Assembly (NCBI RefSeq): GCF_900107035.1
Contig: NZ_FNOJ01000004.1
Span: 62,001 to 126,000, forward strand
DNA: 64,000 nucleotides
From: Alicyclobacillus hesperidum
GTDB taxonomy: Bacteria; Bacillota; Bacilli; Alicyclobacillales; Alicyclobacillaceae
Reading direction: 5' to 3'
The notes beneath the pieces are model-generated. The model was not told the origin of the DNA. It was given only the letters and a program-made list of their open reading frames with translations, and searched no databases. The position numbers and the translations under genes are program-made. Shown here one piece after another: positions 1-11,000 of this stretch (its first letter is position 1; each line of letters begins with the position of its first letter).

Positions 1-246
1 GGGGCGAGTCACGCGCATTTGCGTGCGAAGTATGCCGGAGGTTCGCAGATGTTTCAGGCGTTACAAATGGAAGCCTTGAGAATTGGAGAGCGCAATGTTC
101 GAGCAGTATCCATGCAGTTGGAGCGCCTGCGCATCCCTGTCCTCGGTGCTGATGTTGGGGGGAACGTCGGCCGTACCGTATGGTTTGAGTTGCCTTCCCG
201 GCACTACCTCATCCGCACCGCACGCGGTGATGAACGTCAAATGTAA
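1..246 (+). CDS. cheD: Chemoreceptor glutamine deamidase CheD, C-terminal part
   Basis: The frame is open from base 1, so only about the last 81 residues are present. The stretch Gly-Gly-Ser-Gln-Met-Phe, then Ile-Gly-Glu-Arg-Asn-Val, then Asp-Val-Gly-Gly-Asn-x-Gly-Arg-Thr-Val is the typical end of CheD. CheD deamidates glutamines on chemoreceptors and interacts with CheC in Bacillus-type chemotaxis. The catalytic Cys/His of the family lie upstream of this window. In B. subtilis cheD is followed by sigD, then swrB and rpsB; here sigD is absent from that position. Confidence 0.9.
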   Translation, partial: GASHAHLRAKYAGGSQMFQALQMEALRIGERNVRAVSMQLERLRIPVLGADVGGNVGRTVWFELPSRHYLIRTARGDERQM

Positions 247-282
247 CTGACGAGTAACTATCCATTGGAAGGAGGCGGCCAT

Positions 283-867
283 CTGATCGAGACGGTTATA
301 CTAGCCATTGTCTGCGTGATACTTGTACTCATTTTATATGTTGTGACGGGTGGTTGGCGTAAATATCGTGGGGTGCGCGGCTTTTTTCAGTGGATTCGCG
401 AAGGTATGACGACGACAAACGGCTTTGCGTCGGGAATGTCGCGGCAACAGACAGGTGAACATTCGTCGTCTGCAGATGCCGGCGTAGCTGAAGCTATTGC
501 GGTACTACGTGATATGTACACAGAATTCGACGAGAAGTATCACGACTTGGCCAAACGGATAGATCGGTTGGAGCAAATGTTAGGGACATGGATGCACGAC
601 CAGCCTTCCGTTGTACAAACTCAGGGTGAAGTATCCGTAGCCCATAGTACGGAAGTGATGGGTACTGAGCAGGAAACGATGGATGAAGGGAAAAGTCTTA
701 GGGTTACCTTTGACTCAGGTTCAGAAGCGGTGTATTTCTCCATTCTGGATATGTTAAATTCCGGTGCTACTTACGCACAGATTCGTGCGCAACTCGGTGT
801 TACCGACGAGCAGATTGAGGTGGTGAAATCCTTACTGGCCGGCGGTCCGTCACCACGCAAAGACTAG
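283..867 (+). CDS. Single-pass membrane protein of SwrB/YlxL position (DUF6115-like)
   Basis: About 194 residues. One N-terminal hydrophobic segment (about residues 3-20) is followed by an Arg/Lys-rich cytoplasmic stretch, an acidic coiled-coil-like segment and a C-terminal helix-turn-helix-like region around Gly-Ala-Thr-Tyr-Ala-Gln-Ile. This architecture and the place between cheD and rpsB match SwrB-type proteins, which in Bacillus help activate flagellar assembly. The function here is inferred from position. The strong GGAGG at 271-275 lies inside a longer TTG-initiated frame from 265, so I prefer the CTG at 283; the TTG at 265 is the alternative. Confidence 0.7.
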   Translation: MIETVILAIVCVILVLILYVVTGGWRKYRGVRGFFQWIREGMTTTNGFASGMSRQQTGEHSSSADAGVAEAIAVLRDMYTEFDEKYHDLAKRIDRLEQMLGTWMHDQPSVVQTQGEVSVAHSTEVMGTEQETMDEGKSLRVTFDSGSEAVYFSILDMLNSGATYAQIRAQLGVTDEQIEVVKSLLAGGPSPRKD

Positions 868-880
868 CGTTTGCAACTGG

Positions 881-910
881 TTGCCGAATTTTGCGGAACT
901 GTGCTATATT
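881..910 (+). promoter_or_regulatory. Sigma-A promoter of rpsB
   Basis: A TTGCCG hexamer at 881-886, an 18-base spacer and TATATT at 905-910. The -10 is extended by a TG at 902-903. This gives a leader of roughly 120 bases before rpsB. Confidence 0.65.
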
Positions 911-1038
911 ATTCAGCAGTGCAATGGCCCACTTACGTGGAGTACACACGAGCGACGACACATAGTCAGGTGCCCAGTGTTAAGGGTTGGCTGTGTGAAT
1001 GAGTTGTTCGGCGGCCAAACACAAAGGAGGAAGTTAGC

Positions 1039-1737
1039 TTGGCGATTATTTCAATGAAACAATTGCTGGAGGCCGGAGTTCATTTCGGTCACCAAACGCG
1101 TCGTTGGAATCCAAAAATGGCGCGGTACATTTTTACGGAACGAAATGGGATTTACATCATTGACCTGCAAAAGACGGTTCGGAAAGTCGAGGAAGCGTAC
1201 AACTTTGTTCGCGAACTTGCAGCTTCCGGTGAAACCATTCTTTTTGTGGGTACGAAGAAGCAAGCGCAAGAAGCTGTTAAAGAAGAAGCTGAGCGTTGCA
1301 ACATGTTTTATGTGAATCAACGCTGGCTCGGGGGAACGCTCACAAACTTTAATACCATTCAAAAGCGCATCCGCAGGTTGCAAGAGCTGGAGCGGATGGA
1401 GCAGGATGGAACGTTTGATGTGCTTCCCAAGAAGGAAGTTATTCTTTTGAGAAAAGAAGCGGAGCGCCTCGAGAAATTCCTCGGCGGCATTAAGGGCATG
1501 ACGAAGATGCCAGGGGCGATGTTCGTGATCGACCCGCGCAAGGAACGCATCGCGGTTGCTGAGGCTCATAAATTGGGGATTCCAATCGTGGCCATTGTCG
1601 ATACGAACTGCGATCCAGACGAAATCGACTACGTCATTCCTGGGAATGACGACGCGATTCGCGCTGTTCGCCTGTTGACCGGAAAAATGGCTGATGCGGT
1701 GCTGGAAGGTACGCAAGGAGAAGAAACCACCGCGTGA
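1039..1737 (+). CDS. rpsB: 30S ribosomal protein S2
   Basis: 232 residues, the usual bacterial S2 length. The N-terminus ([13 protein letters not shown]) and the later Phe-Val-Gly-Thr-Lys-Lys-Gln-Ala and [11 protein letters not shown] motifs are S2 signatures. S2 joins the small subunit late and supports S1-type mRNA contacts. Translation starts at TTG, placed 8 bases after AAGGAGG (1024-1030). A hairpin terminator follows the gene, so tsf partly depends on read-through or a second promoter. Confidence 0.98.
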   Translation: MAIISMKQLLEAGVHFGHQTRRWNPKMARYIFTERNGIYIIDLQKTVRKVEEAYNFVRELAASGETILFVGTKKQAQEAVKEEAERCNMFYVNQRWLGGTLTNFNTIQKRIRRLQELERMEQDGTFDVLPKKEVILLRKEAERLEKFLGGIKGMTKMPGAMFVIDPRKERIAVAEAHKLGIPIVAIVDTNCDPDEIDYVIPGNDDAIRAVRLLTGKMADAVLEGTQGEETTA

Positions 1738-1746
1738 TGCAACGCG

Positions 1747-1784
1747 AAAGGTGGCGGGTGCATGGCGCTCTCGTCACCTTTTTT
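1747..1784 (+). terminator. Rho-independent terminator between rpsB and tsf
   Basis: A 10-bp stem (1747-1756 with 1772-1781, one G-U pair) around a 15-base loop, ending in a run of six T. It probably attenuates rpsB transcription into tsf. Confidence 0.75.
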
Positions 1785-1872
1785 GTGTCGGCATTGGCTC
1801 TACGCATAGCCCGGCATCGCGTACAATTCGCTTGTCGGTAATCTCGATGAATCTCAGGAGGAAATTGCGGAT

Positions 1873-3894
<2,022 letters not shown>

Positions 3895-3924
3895 AGTCCG
3901 ACGTTGCTGAGGGGGATGCCAGAC

Positions 3925-4689
3925 TTGTTTAAAAGTTTTGGGCGCGGTGAAAGAACCAGTGCAACCACAGTCGAGCATCCGGCGCTCCAGGTCAAACCGA
4001 GGCACATTGGCATTATCATGGATGGTAATGGCCGTTGGGCCAAGAAGCGAGGATTGCCCCGTATGGCTGGACACCATGCGGGCATGCTGGCGATGCGTGA
4101 GGCCATACGAGCGTGTGACGATTTTGGAATTGAATGTGTTACGTTATATGCGTTCTCAACCGAAAATTGGAAGAGACCGGTTGCCGAAGTGGAGTATTTA
4201 ATGCGCCTGCCGGAACAGTTTTTCCGAAATGAGATCGATGAATTGATCAAACGAGGTGTCAAGATTCGGTTCCTAGGCGACACTTCGCGGCTACCCTCTT
4301 ATACGCAGGAAACGGTTCGCACCTCGATGCAGCGAACCGAGCACAACACCGGTATGACGGTGAACTTTGCGCTGAATTATGGCGGGCGAACGGAACTGAT
4401 GTCGGCCATTGAGCGGTACGCGAAGGAAGTTGCCGAGGGGCGTGCGACGGTAGGTGACCTGACGGAAGCGAAGTTTGATCGTTACCTCGACACGGCGGGT
4501 TTACCTCCTCTCGATCTAATTATACGAACAAGCGGTGAAATCCGTCTGAGCAACTTCTTGCTTTGGCAAGCGGCGTACGCGGAATTGTGGTTCACAGAGG
4601 TGCTGTGGCCAGATTTCACACGGGATGATCTGTTCCAGGCAATTTCCGATTATGGAAAGCGCAAACGCCGTTTTGGCGCCATCGAGTAG
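3925..4689 (+). CDS. uppS: Undecaprenyl diphosphate synthase
   Basis: About 254 residues of the cis-prenyltransferase family. It condenses isopentenyl diphosphate with farnesyl diphosphate to make the C55 lipid carrier for cell-wall synthesis. Motif I (Ile-Ile-Met-Asp-Gly-Asn-Gly-Arg-Trp-Ala) with catalytic Asp is present, as are Tyr-Ala-Phe-Ser-Thr-Glu-Asn-Trp and the C-terminal Arg-Thr-Ser-Gly-Glu-x-Arg-Leu-Ser-Asn-Phe-Leu. The purine-rich GAGGGGG at 3909-3915 touches the ATG at 3916 but is nine bases from the TTG at 3925, so I prefer 3925. It is followed closely by cdsA. Confidence 0.95.
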   Translation: MFKSFGRGERTSATTVEHPALQVKPRHIGIIMDGNGRWAKKRGLPRMAGHHAGMLAMREAIRACDDFGIECVTLYAFSTENWKRPVAEVEYLMRLPEQFFRNEIDELIKRGVKIRFLGDTSRLPSYTQETVRTSMQRTEHNTGMTVNFALNYGGRTELMSAIERYAKEVAEGRATVGDLTEAKFDRYLDTAGLPPLDLIIRTSGEIRLSNFLLWQAAYAELWFTEVLWPDFTRDDLFQAISDYGKRKRRFGAIE

Positions 4690-4699
4690 GTGTCCGCTT

Positions 4700-5497
4700 A
4701 TGTTGAAGCAGCGGGTTATCACAGCTGTGATCGCAGGTTTAGTTGTGTTGTTCGTGTTGCTCTTTGGCGGTACAATCGGCTGGCGCTGGCTGGTGTGGAT
4801 GTGCACTGTGGCCGGCGTCGTCGAGTTTTCTGTGATGTTTGGACGTCGTTGGTATGGTCCTCCCACTGTGTTTGGAGCTCTGCTCGTCACCTTGATCGAG
4901 TGGTTTCCACACGCACTGTACCACCCGTTTCTACTGTACCTAATTGTTGCAATTGTTTTTGCCGTCCCGGTCTTCACGAGAAGCCCTGCTGATTTGAAGC
5001 CGTTTTCGATGCTCGTATTTGGGGCTTTGTACATCGGAGCGGGCGGCTTTGCACTCATCGGGATTCGAGAGCTTCCGGTGGGTTGGTTCTGGCTGTGGCT
5101 TTTCTTGATTTCAATATGGATGTCGGATACGGCCGCGTATTTTGTTGGTAGGTTTTTAGGCGGGCCAAAATTACTGCCTGCCATCAGTCCAGGAAAGACC
5201 ATCAGCGGGATGGTCGGCGGAATCGTTGGAGCGGCGGTTGGGGCATGTGTGTTTGGCTGGATTGCCCATCCGATGCATGTCGGCATGTATGCGTTACTCG
5301 GTGCGCTCATATCCGTAACAGGACAGTTGGGCGATTTAATAGAAAGTGCCTACAAGCGATCCGCTGGTGTGAAGGATTCTGGCAAGTTGCTCCCGGGGCA
5401 CGGGGGGCTATTGGATCGGATCGACAGCTTACTGTTTGCAGCGCCGTTCGCACTGTGGATGGTCGAGATTGGTTTGCATGGATGGTTCGGCGTTTGA
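4700..5497 (+). CDS. cdsA: Phosphatidate cytidylyltransferase
   Basis: 265 residues with about seven to eight hydrophobic segments. It makes CDP-diacylglycerol from phosphatidate and CTP at the membrane, feeding PgsA (also in this window). The C-terminal CDS signature Ser-x-Tyr-Lys-Arg-x-x-Gly-Val-Lys-Asp-Ser-Gly-x-x-Leu-Pro-Gly-His-Gly-Gly-x-Leu-Asp-Arg-x-Asp-Ser is complete. The ATG at 4700 lies ten bases after the uppS stop with a weak TAGGTG upstream. Confidence 0.96.
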   Translation: MLKQRVITAVIAGLVVLFVLLFGGTIGWRWLVWMCTVAGVVEFSVMFGRRWYGPPTVFGALLVTLIEWFPHALYHPFLLYLIVAIVFAVPVFTRSPADLKPFSMLVFGALYIGAGGFALIGIRELPVGWFWLWLFLISIWMSDTAAYFVGRFLGGPKLLPAISPGKTISGMVGGIVGAAVGACVFGWIAHPMHVGMYALLGALISVTGQLGDLIESAYKRSAGVKDSGKLLPGHGGLLDRIDSLLFAAPFALWMVEIGLHGWFGV

Positions 5498-5526
5498 CCG
5501 GTTCGACAGGCGGAGGTTGATTGGGT

Positions 5527-6681
5527 ATGACATATGTAACGATTTTGGGGAGTACTGGGGCAATCGGAACTCGCACCCTTGCAGTGCTTTCCGCATTGGG
5601 GGATACATATCAGGTGGCCGGACTTGCCGCGGGCCACAACGTCGAATTGTTGGCAGAGCAAATCCGTCGTTTTCATCCACAGCTTGTCGCAGTTGCGGAC
5701 GACGATGCAAGGAAGCGACTCCTTTCACTTTTGGGCACAGCGGATGCGCCTGAGGTACTTGTGGGTGACGAGGGGTTGCTTGCTTGCGCAAGTATGCCTG
5801 CACAGGTGGTCGTCAATGCCGTGATGGGCGCCCGAGGCATTCTGCCGGCCATGGCCGTCGTGCGCCGGGGTGCGCGCCTGGCGCTTGCGAACAAAGAATG
5901 TCTAGTCGCCGCAGGAACTTTCATCATGCGCGAAGCGATCGCGGCAAAAGCTGAGATCGTGCCTGTTGACAGTGAGCACTGTGCCTTGCACCAATGTATG
6001 CAGAGTGGCCGGCCTTCGGAGGTCCGACGCTGGATTTTAACAGCTTCGGGTGGACCATTCCGGACATGGCCCCGCGAGCGTTTGGCATCCGTGACGGTCG
6101 CCGATGCGCTGAAACATCCCAACTGGAACATGGGTAAGAAGATCACGGTCGATAGTGCGACGATGATGAATAAAGGGCTGGAAGTCATTGAAGCGCATCA
6201 TTTGTTTGCCGCGCCATATGATAAGATAGCTGTGCTTGTACACCCTGAGAGCATCGTGCACTCACTTGTCGAGTATGAAGATGGTTCACTCATGGCGCAG
6301 TTGGCGACGCACGACATGCGATTGCCCATCCAATATGCCGTGACATATCCGGAGCGTGTTGATCTGTCTTGGCCAAGGCTCGATCTTGCCGAAGTTGGTC
6401 GGCTGACCTTTGAGGATCCGGATTTCGAGAAGTTTCCCGCGCTTCGGTTGGCGATGGATGCGGGACGTGCCGGCGGTTATGCGCCTTGTGTCTTGAACGC
6501 CGCGAACGAGGTGGCTGTAGACGCGTTTTTGCGGAACCAGATTTCATATTCGCGGATCGCGTCACTTGTTGCGGATGTACTCGACGATTTGCATTCAGGA
6601 TCACCGTCGTCCATTGATGACGTTTTGCACATGGATGGACTGGCACGGGAACGAGCGCGACTCTTATTGACGAAGGGTTGA
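5527..6681 (+). CDS. dxr: 1-deoxy-D-xylulose 5-phosphate reductoisomerase
   Basis: About 384 residues. It converts DXP to methylerythritol 4-phosphate with NADPH in the non-mevalonate isoprenoid pathway, upstream of UppS. The NADPH-binding Gly-Ser-Thr-Gly-Ala-Ile-Gly lies at the N-terminus. The catalytic region has Pro-Val-Asp-Ser-Glu-His (metal site) and Leu-Thr-Ala-Ser-Gly-Gly-Pro-Phe, then Met-Asn-Lys-Gly-Leu-Glu-x-Ile-Glu-Ala. GGAGG at 5512-5516 is 10 bases from the ATG at 5527 and only 4 from an in-frame TTG at 5521, so I choose the ATG. Confidence 0.97.
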   Translation: MTYVTILGSTGAIGTRTLAVLSALGDTYQVAGLAAGHNVELLAEQIRRFHPQLVAVADDDARKRLLSLLGTADAPEVLVGDEGLLACASMPAQVVVNAVMGARGILPAMAVVRRGARLALANKECLVAAGTFIMREAIAAKAEIVPVDSEHCALHQCMQSGRPSEVRRWILTASGGPFRTWPRERLASVTVADALKHPNWNMGKKITVDSATMMNKGLEVIEAHHLFAAPYDKIAVLVHPESIVHSLVEYEDGSLMAQLATHDMRLPIQYAVTYPERVDLSWPRLDLAEVGRLTFEDPDFEKFPALRLAMDAGRAGGYAPCVLNAANEVAVDAFLRNQISYSRIASLVADVLDDLHSGSPSSIDDVLHMDGLARERARLLLTKG

Positions 6682-6688
6682 TGACGGA

Positions 6689-7957
6689 TTGCCAATCGTA
6701 GCGCACCTCGAATTCTATCTGGAGGCGGCTGTCGCCATCGTTTTGGTTTTTGCCGTCTGTATCACGCTGCACGAGTTTGGGCATTTTTATGTGGCGAAGA
6801 AATGCGGTGTGGCGGTTCCGGTATTTGCTATTGGCTTTGGCCCGAAGTTGTGTCGGTTCAAGCGCGGTGGCACTGAGTACTCGGTGCGCCTGTTTCCGCT
6901 TGGTGGTTTTGTGCAAATGGCCGGCGAGGCGCCTCAGGAAGCTTGGTTTCCCGTAGGGCAACCTGTTGCCTTTCGTGTCAATGAGTTTGGCGAAATTGTT
7001 GCGCTTGGTGATGTCAAGGATTTGCCTGACGCCGAGGTGGGGACGGTACGCAAAGCCGATTTGACAGATGCTCTTGAAATGACCATTCAGACAGCGCAAG
7101 GGGTGCGCACGTATCCTGTTCGCCCGTACGCGCGCGTAATGCTCAATGCACGTTCGTCCGTGCCGATTGTCGAAAAACATGAACAAGTTGTGGGAAAACC
7201 ATTGTGGCAACGGGCCGCTATCATTCTGGCGGGCCCTGTAATGAATTTGCTTTTGGCTGGTTTCCTGTTTTCTGCCGTCAACACATACACGGGTGTACCG
7301 ACGACGACAATCGGGACGGTCGAATCAAATATGCCCGCACAGACAGCTGGGTTACGCGTCGGGGATCGGATTGCTCAGGTTGATAATCAGCCCATCCACT
7401 CATGGGGCGATCTGGTGAACGTGGTGGGGCGCAACGGCTATCGCAACGGACAGCCACAGCCACTTCACGTCGTTGCCGTGCGTAATGGAATGGCGCAAGA
7501 TGTAACGATTACGCCCAAGATGGTTAACGGGACTCCTATTATTGGGATTGACGCGCAAGTATCACATAATCCCTTGCACACGGTGCCTGCTGGTTTCTCG
7601 GCCTTGGGTCGCGATATTGCACTTACCATACACGGCTATGTCGGTCTCTTTGTGCACCATCAATTCCAAACATTGTCCGGGCCAGTTGGTATTGCACATG
7701 TGATTACACAGCAATTGCGATTTGGTTTTTGGAATGTCGTTGCCGTGGCAGGTGCGTTAAGTCTTGGTTTAGGGTTGTTTAATCTGCTGCCCATTCCTGC
7801 TCTAGATGGTGGACGATTGCTTTTTATGGTTATTGAGTTGATTCGGGGAAGGCGTGTCGACCCTGAAAAAGAAGGCTTTGTTCATTTCGTCGGTTTCGCA
7901 TTAGTGATGCTCTTCGCTGTCGTGATCACATACCGCGATGTGACGCATCTTTTTTAA
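6689..7957 (+). CDS. rseP: RIP metalloprotease RseP/RasP (site-2 protease)
   Basis: 422 residues. This intramembrane zinc protease cleaves anti-sigma factors and signal-peptide remnants. The zinc motif His28-Glu29-x-x-His32 sits in the first membrane helix, a PDZ domain lies around residues 210-280, and the third zinc ligand is in Leu-Asp-Gly-Gly near residue 372. The start is TTG at 6689, seven bases after the dxr stop. In B. subtilis proS follows rasP; here a terminator and then polC follow directly. Confidence 0.96.
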   Translation: MPIVAHLEFYLEAAVAIVLVFAVCITLHEFGHFYVAKKCGVAVPVFAIGFGPKLCRFKRGGTEYSVRLFPLGGFVQMAGEAPQEAWFPVGQPVAFRVNEFGEIVALGDVKDLPDAEVGTVRKADLTDALEMTIQTAQGVRTYPVRPYARVMLNARSSVPIVEKHEQVVGKPLWQRAAIILAGPVMNLLLAGFLFSAVNTYTGVPTTTIGTVESNMPAQTAGLRVGDRIAQVDNQPIHSWGDLVNVVGRNGYRNGQPQPLHVVAVRNGMAQDVTITPKMVNGTPIIGIDAQVSHNPLHTVPAGFSALGRDIALTIHGYVGLFVHHQFQTLSGPVGIAHVITQQLRFGFWNVVAVAGALSLGLGLFNLLPIPALDGGRLLFMVIELIRGRRVDPEKEGFVHFVGFALVMLFAVVITYRDVTHLF

Positions 7958-7978
7958 GGGATCCTTTTCTTTAGCCAC

Positions 7979-8012
7979 AAAAACAGGGACGAGCGTTTCG
8001 CCCCTGTTTTGC
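7979..8012 (+). terminator. Terminator after rseP
   Basis: The stem pairs the A-rich CAGGG arm (7979-7988) with CCCTGTTTT (8002-8010), with T-rich sequence after it. It separates the dxr-rseP transcript from polC. Confidence 0.6.
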
Positions 8013-8052
8013 GTTTCTTTGAATTACTAAGGTGCACTGGAGGGTCTGTTAG

Positions 8053-11000
8053 ATGTCTGCTGTCTTAGATCATTCGCCGTCAGATCGTGCACTTGAACGG
8101 GTAAAGCGCGTGCGTGTCGACGTGGCAGGGCGACGTGTGCGGATCGAAGTCGCGAATCCTCTATGCTCAAACGCACTGAATGAAGTCGATGGCAGGCGTT
8201 TTGCATCGGAACTCTCACAGTATTACCTTGATCTTTGCCAACTGCGCGAGATTTGTCGTGAACATTTTCGAGAGGCTTGTACTTGTGAGTGGAATGTGGG
8301 CGTCGTGGATCATCTACTCTCTTCCGATGAACTGCAAATGATAACGAAGCTTTTATGCGATGGTTATAGTCGCAAGGAACCCGTTGCAGGAAAGCTGTTG
8401 TGTCAGGCGCAGGTGGTTCCCCGGACCGAGGAGCGAAACGGGCAGGTCGAATTGCGCTTTGCAGCGCAGGCCGTGGTGGACAAGCTGGCGCAGAAGGACG
8501 TGATCGGCTGGTTAACGCGTGAATCCCAAGAGATGTTTGGGCTTTCTCTTTCTTTTACGTTGCATGTGAGCCGTGAAAGTGAAGAGGAGCTCGCAGAATT
8601 GCGATCGCGCTTGCAGGCAGAAGAGGAAGAACGAGTTCAGCAGTTACTTGCGGAAGAGGAAACGCGAATCCGAGCGCGGGAAGCGGAGGACCGTTCCGGC
8701 AATAAACCAGGACGCGATGCCGGTGCAGAAAGTGCCGAGCCATTCGTCGTTGGACAAATGTACCCGGATCCGGAACCTATTCCTATCCGTGAGATTGTGG
8801 ACGAAATGCGCAGAGCCTCCATTGTTGGGCGCGTGTTTCGTCATGAACGTCGCACCTTGGCGAGTGGAAGAACGCTTATTCAGTTTAACATTACCGATTT
8901 CACCGATTCCATTTCGGCGAAAATGTTTGTTCAACACGAGAGAGACTTGGCTGCACTTGAGACGTTCGGGGACGGCGTGTGGGTAAAGTTGCAAGGACAG
9001 GTTCAGTTTGATACGTATGCGAAAGAGATCGTCTTCATGGCGCAGGCTATGCGCCCCGAACCGGCTCCTGTGCGGCGGGACGAGGCGGAGGACAAGCGGA
9101 TCGAATTGCATGCACATACGGTCATGTCTGCGCAAGATGGGGTTGTCAGCGCGGCGGATCTCGTGCGACGCGCGGCGGCGTGGGGGCATCCGGCGATTGC
9201 GATTACCGATCACGGCGGCGTGCAATCCTTTCCAGAGGCTTATGGAGCGGCTAAAAAACATGGAATCCGGCTTTTGCTTGGGGTTGAGGCGTACGTTGTT
9301 GACGACGGCGGTTTAGTGGTGTATCGCGAACGTGAGCAGCCATTCACGGATGAGACGACCTTCGTTGTGTTTGATACCGAGACGACGGGGTTGAATGCAC
9401 GTGAGGACACCCTGATTGAAATTGCGGCAGTGAAAGTACGCGGCGGGGAGATCGTCGATACATACGCGTCGTTGATCGATCCGGAACGTCCGCTCTCACC
9501 GAAGATCACAGAGTTGACCGGCATATCCAATGATATGGTCAAGGGTCAGCCCAAACTTGCGGACGTTCTAGCGAAATTTCGCGACTTTGTGCAAGGGGCG
9601 ATTTTAGTAGCCCATAACGCTGAATTCGATGTTGGCTTCTTGAACCAGTGTGCGGAACGGCTCGGCATGCCTGCCTGGGAAGAGCCCGTCATCGATACAC
9701 TTGCTTTGGCTCGAGCCCTATATCCGGGTGAGAAGAACTATAAGCTCAAGACGTTGACCCAGAAGTTTTCTGTAGAATTGGTCAATCACCACCGTGCATT
9801 GGCGGATTCGGAAGCGACGGCGAAAGTTTTCTTGCATATGTTGAAGGATTGCAAGGAGCGCGGACTTGTCGATCTCTCACATCTGAATCAATTGCGGGGT
9901 CAGGTCGATATCGCGCGTGTGCGGCCATTTCACGCAACCATTTTGGTGCGCAATCGCGATGGCTTGCGCAACCTTTACCGGCTTGTATCGATGGCGAATA
10001 CCGAATATCTGCATCGCATTCCTCGTTTGCCCAAAAGTGTACTGGCGCAATTTCGCGAGGGGTTGCTCATCGGTACGGCCTGTCGGCAAGGGGAGCTTAT
10101 TGAGTCGTTTATTCGTGGTAAATCCATCGATGAAATTGAGGCATTGTGCGAGTTTTACGATTACCTAGAAATTCAACCGCCCAGTCACTACGAGCCGCTG
10201 ATCCGCGATGAGGTGCTGCCGTCGTTTGAACATGTTCGCGAGTTGCTGCGGCAAATTGTGGATATGGGAAAGCGCCTAAACAAGCCTGTTGTGGCAACTG
10301 GTGACGTGCATTTTCTGGACGAGCATGATCATGTTTATCGGGAGATCTTTTTGCAGTCTCAGAAACTGGATACCAAGCAACCGCCGCTGTATTTTCGGAC
10401 AACCGATGAAATGTTGGCGGAGTTCTCGTTCCTCGGTGAAGAGGACGCTCGCTCCGTTGTGATCGATCAACCGCAAGCCGTGGCGCAACTTTGTGAGGAC
10501 GTTAAACCGATTCCCGACGAACTTCACACACCCGTCATCGAAGGTGCGGAAGAGGAGATTCGAACGCTATCGTACCGCAAAGCTACGGCGATTTATGGAA
10601 GTCCGCTTCCGGAAATTGTTGAAAAGCGACTCGAGAAGGAACTTCATTCGATCATTTCGAACGGCTTTTCGGTCATTTATCTCATTGCGCACAAGCTCGT
10701 GACCAAGTCGCTGACGGACGGATATTTGGTAGGCAGCCGTGGATCGGTCGGTTCCTCGTTGGTTGCCACAATGACAGATATTACGGAGGTTAATCCGTTG
10801 CCTCCGCATTACGTCTGTCCCAACTGCCAGTACAGCGAATTTTTCCTGCAAGGCGAATATGGGTCCGGCTTCGATTTACCCGAAAAAGCCTGTCCGCACT
10901 GTGGTACATCGTTGCGCAAGGATGGGCAGGATATCCCCTTCGAGACGTTTTTGGGTTTCGATGGCGATAAAGTTCCGGATATCGATCTCAACTTCTCTGG

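Noticed and set aside
1790-1830. Sigma-A promoter for tsf (TTGGCT and TACAAT)
   Set aside because: TACAAT at 1822-1827 is good but the TTGGCT is 22 bases away, too far for a normal promoter; not claimed.
4516-5310. 264-codon minus-strand open frame antisense to cdsA
   Set aside because: Low-complexity Thr/Pro/Asn/Ile composition typical of a frame opposite a membrane protein; cdsA is certain.
6290-7210. 306-codon minus-strand open frame across dxr and rseP
   Set aside because: It is antisense to two well-identified conserved genes, has no family features and is explained by codon bias of the plus strand.
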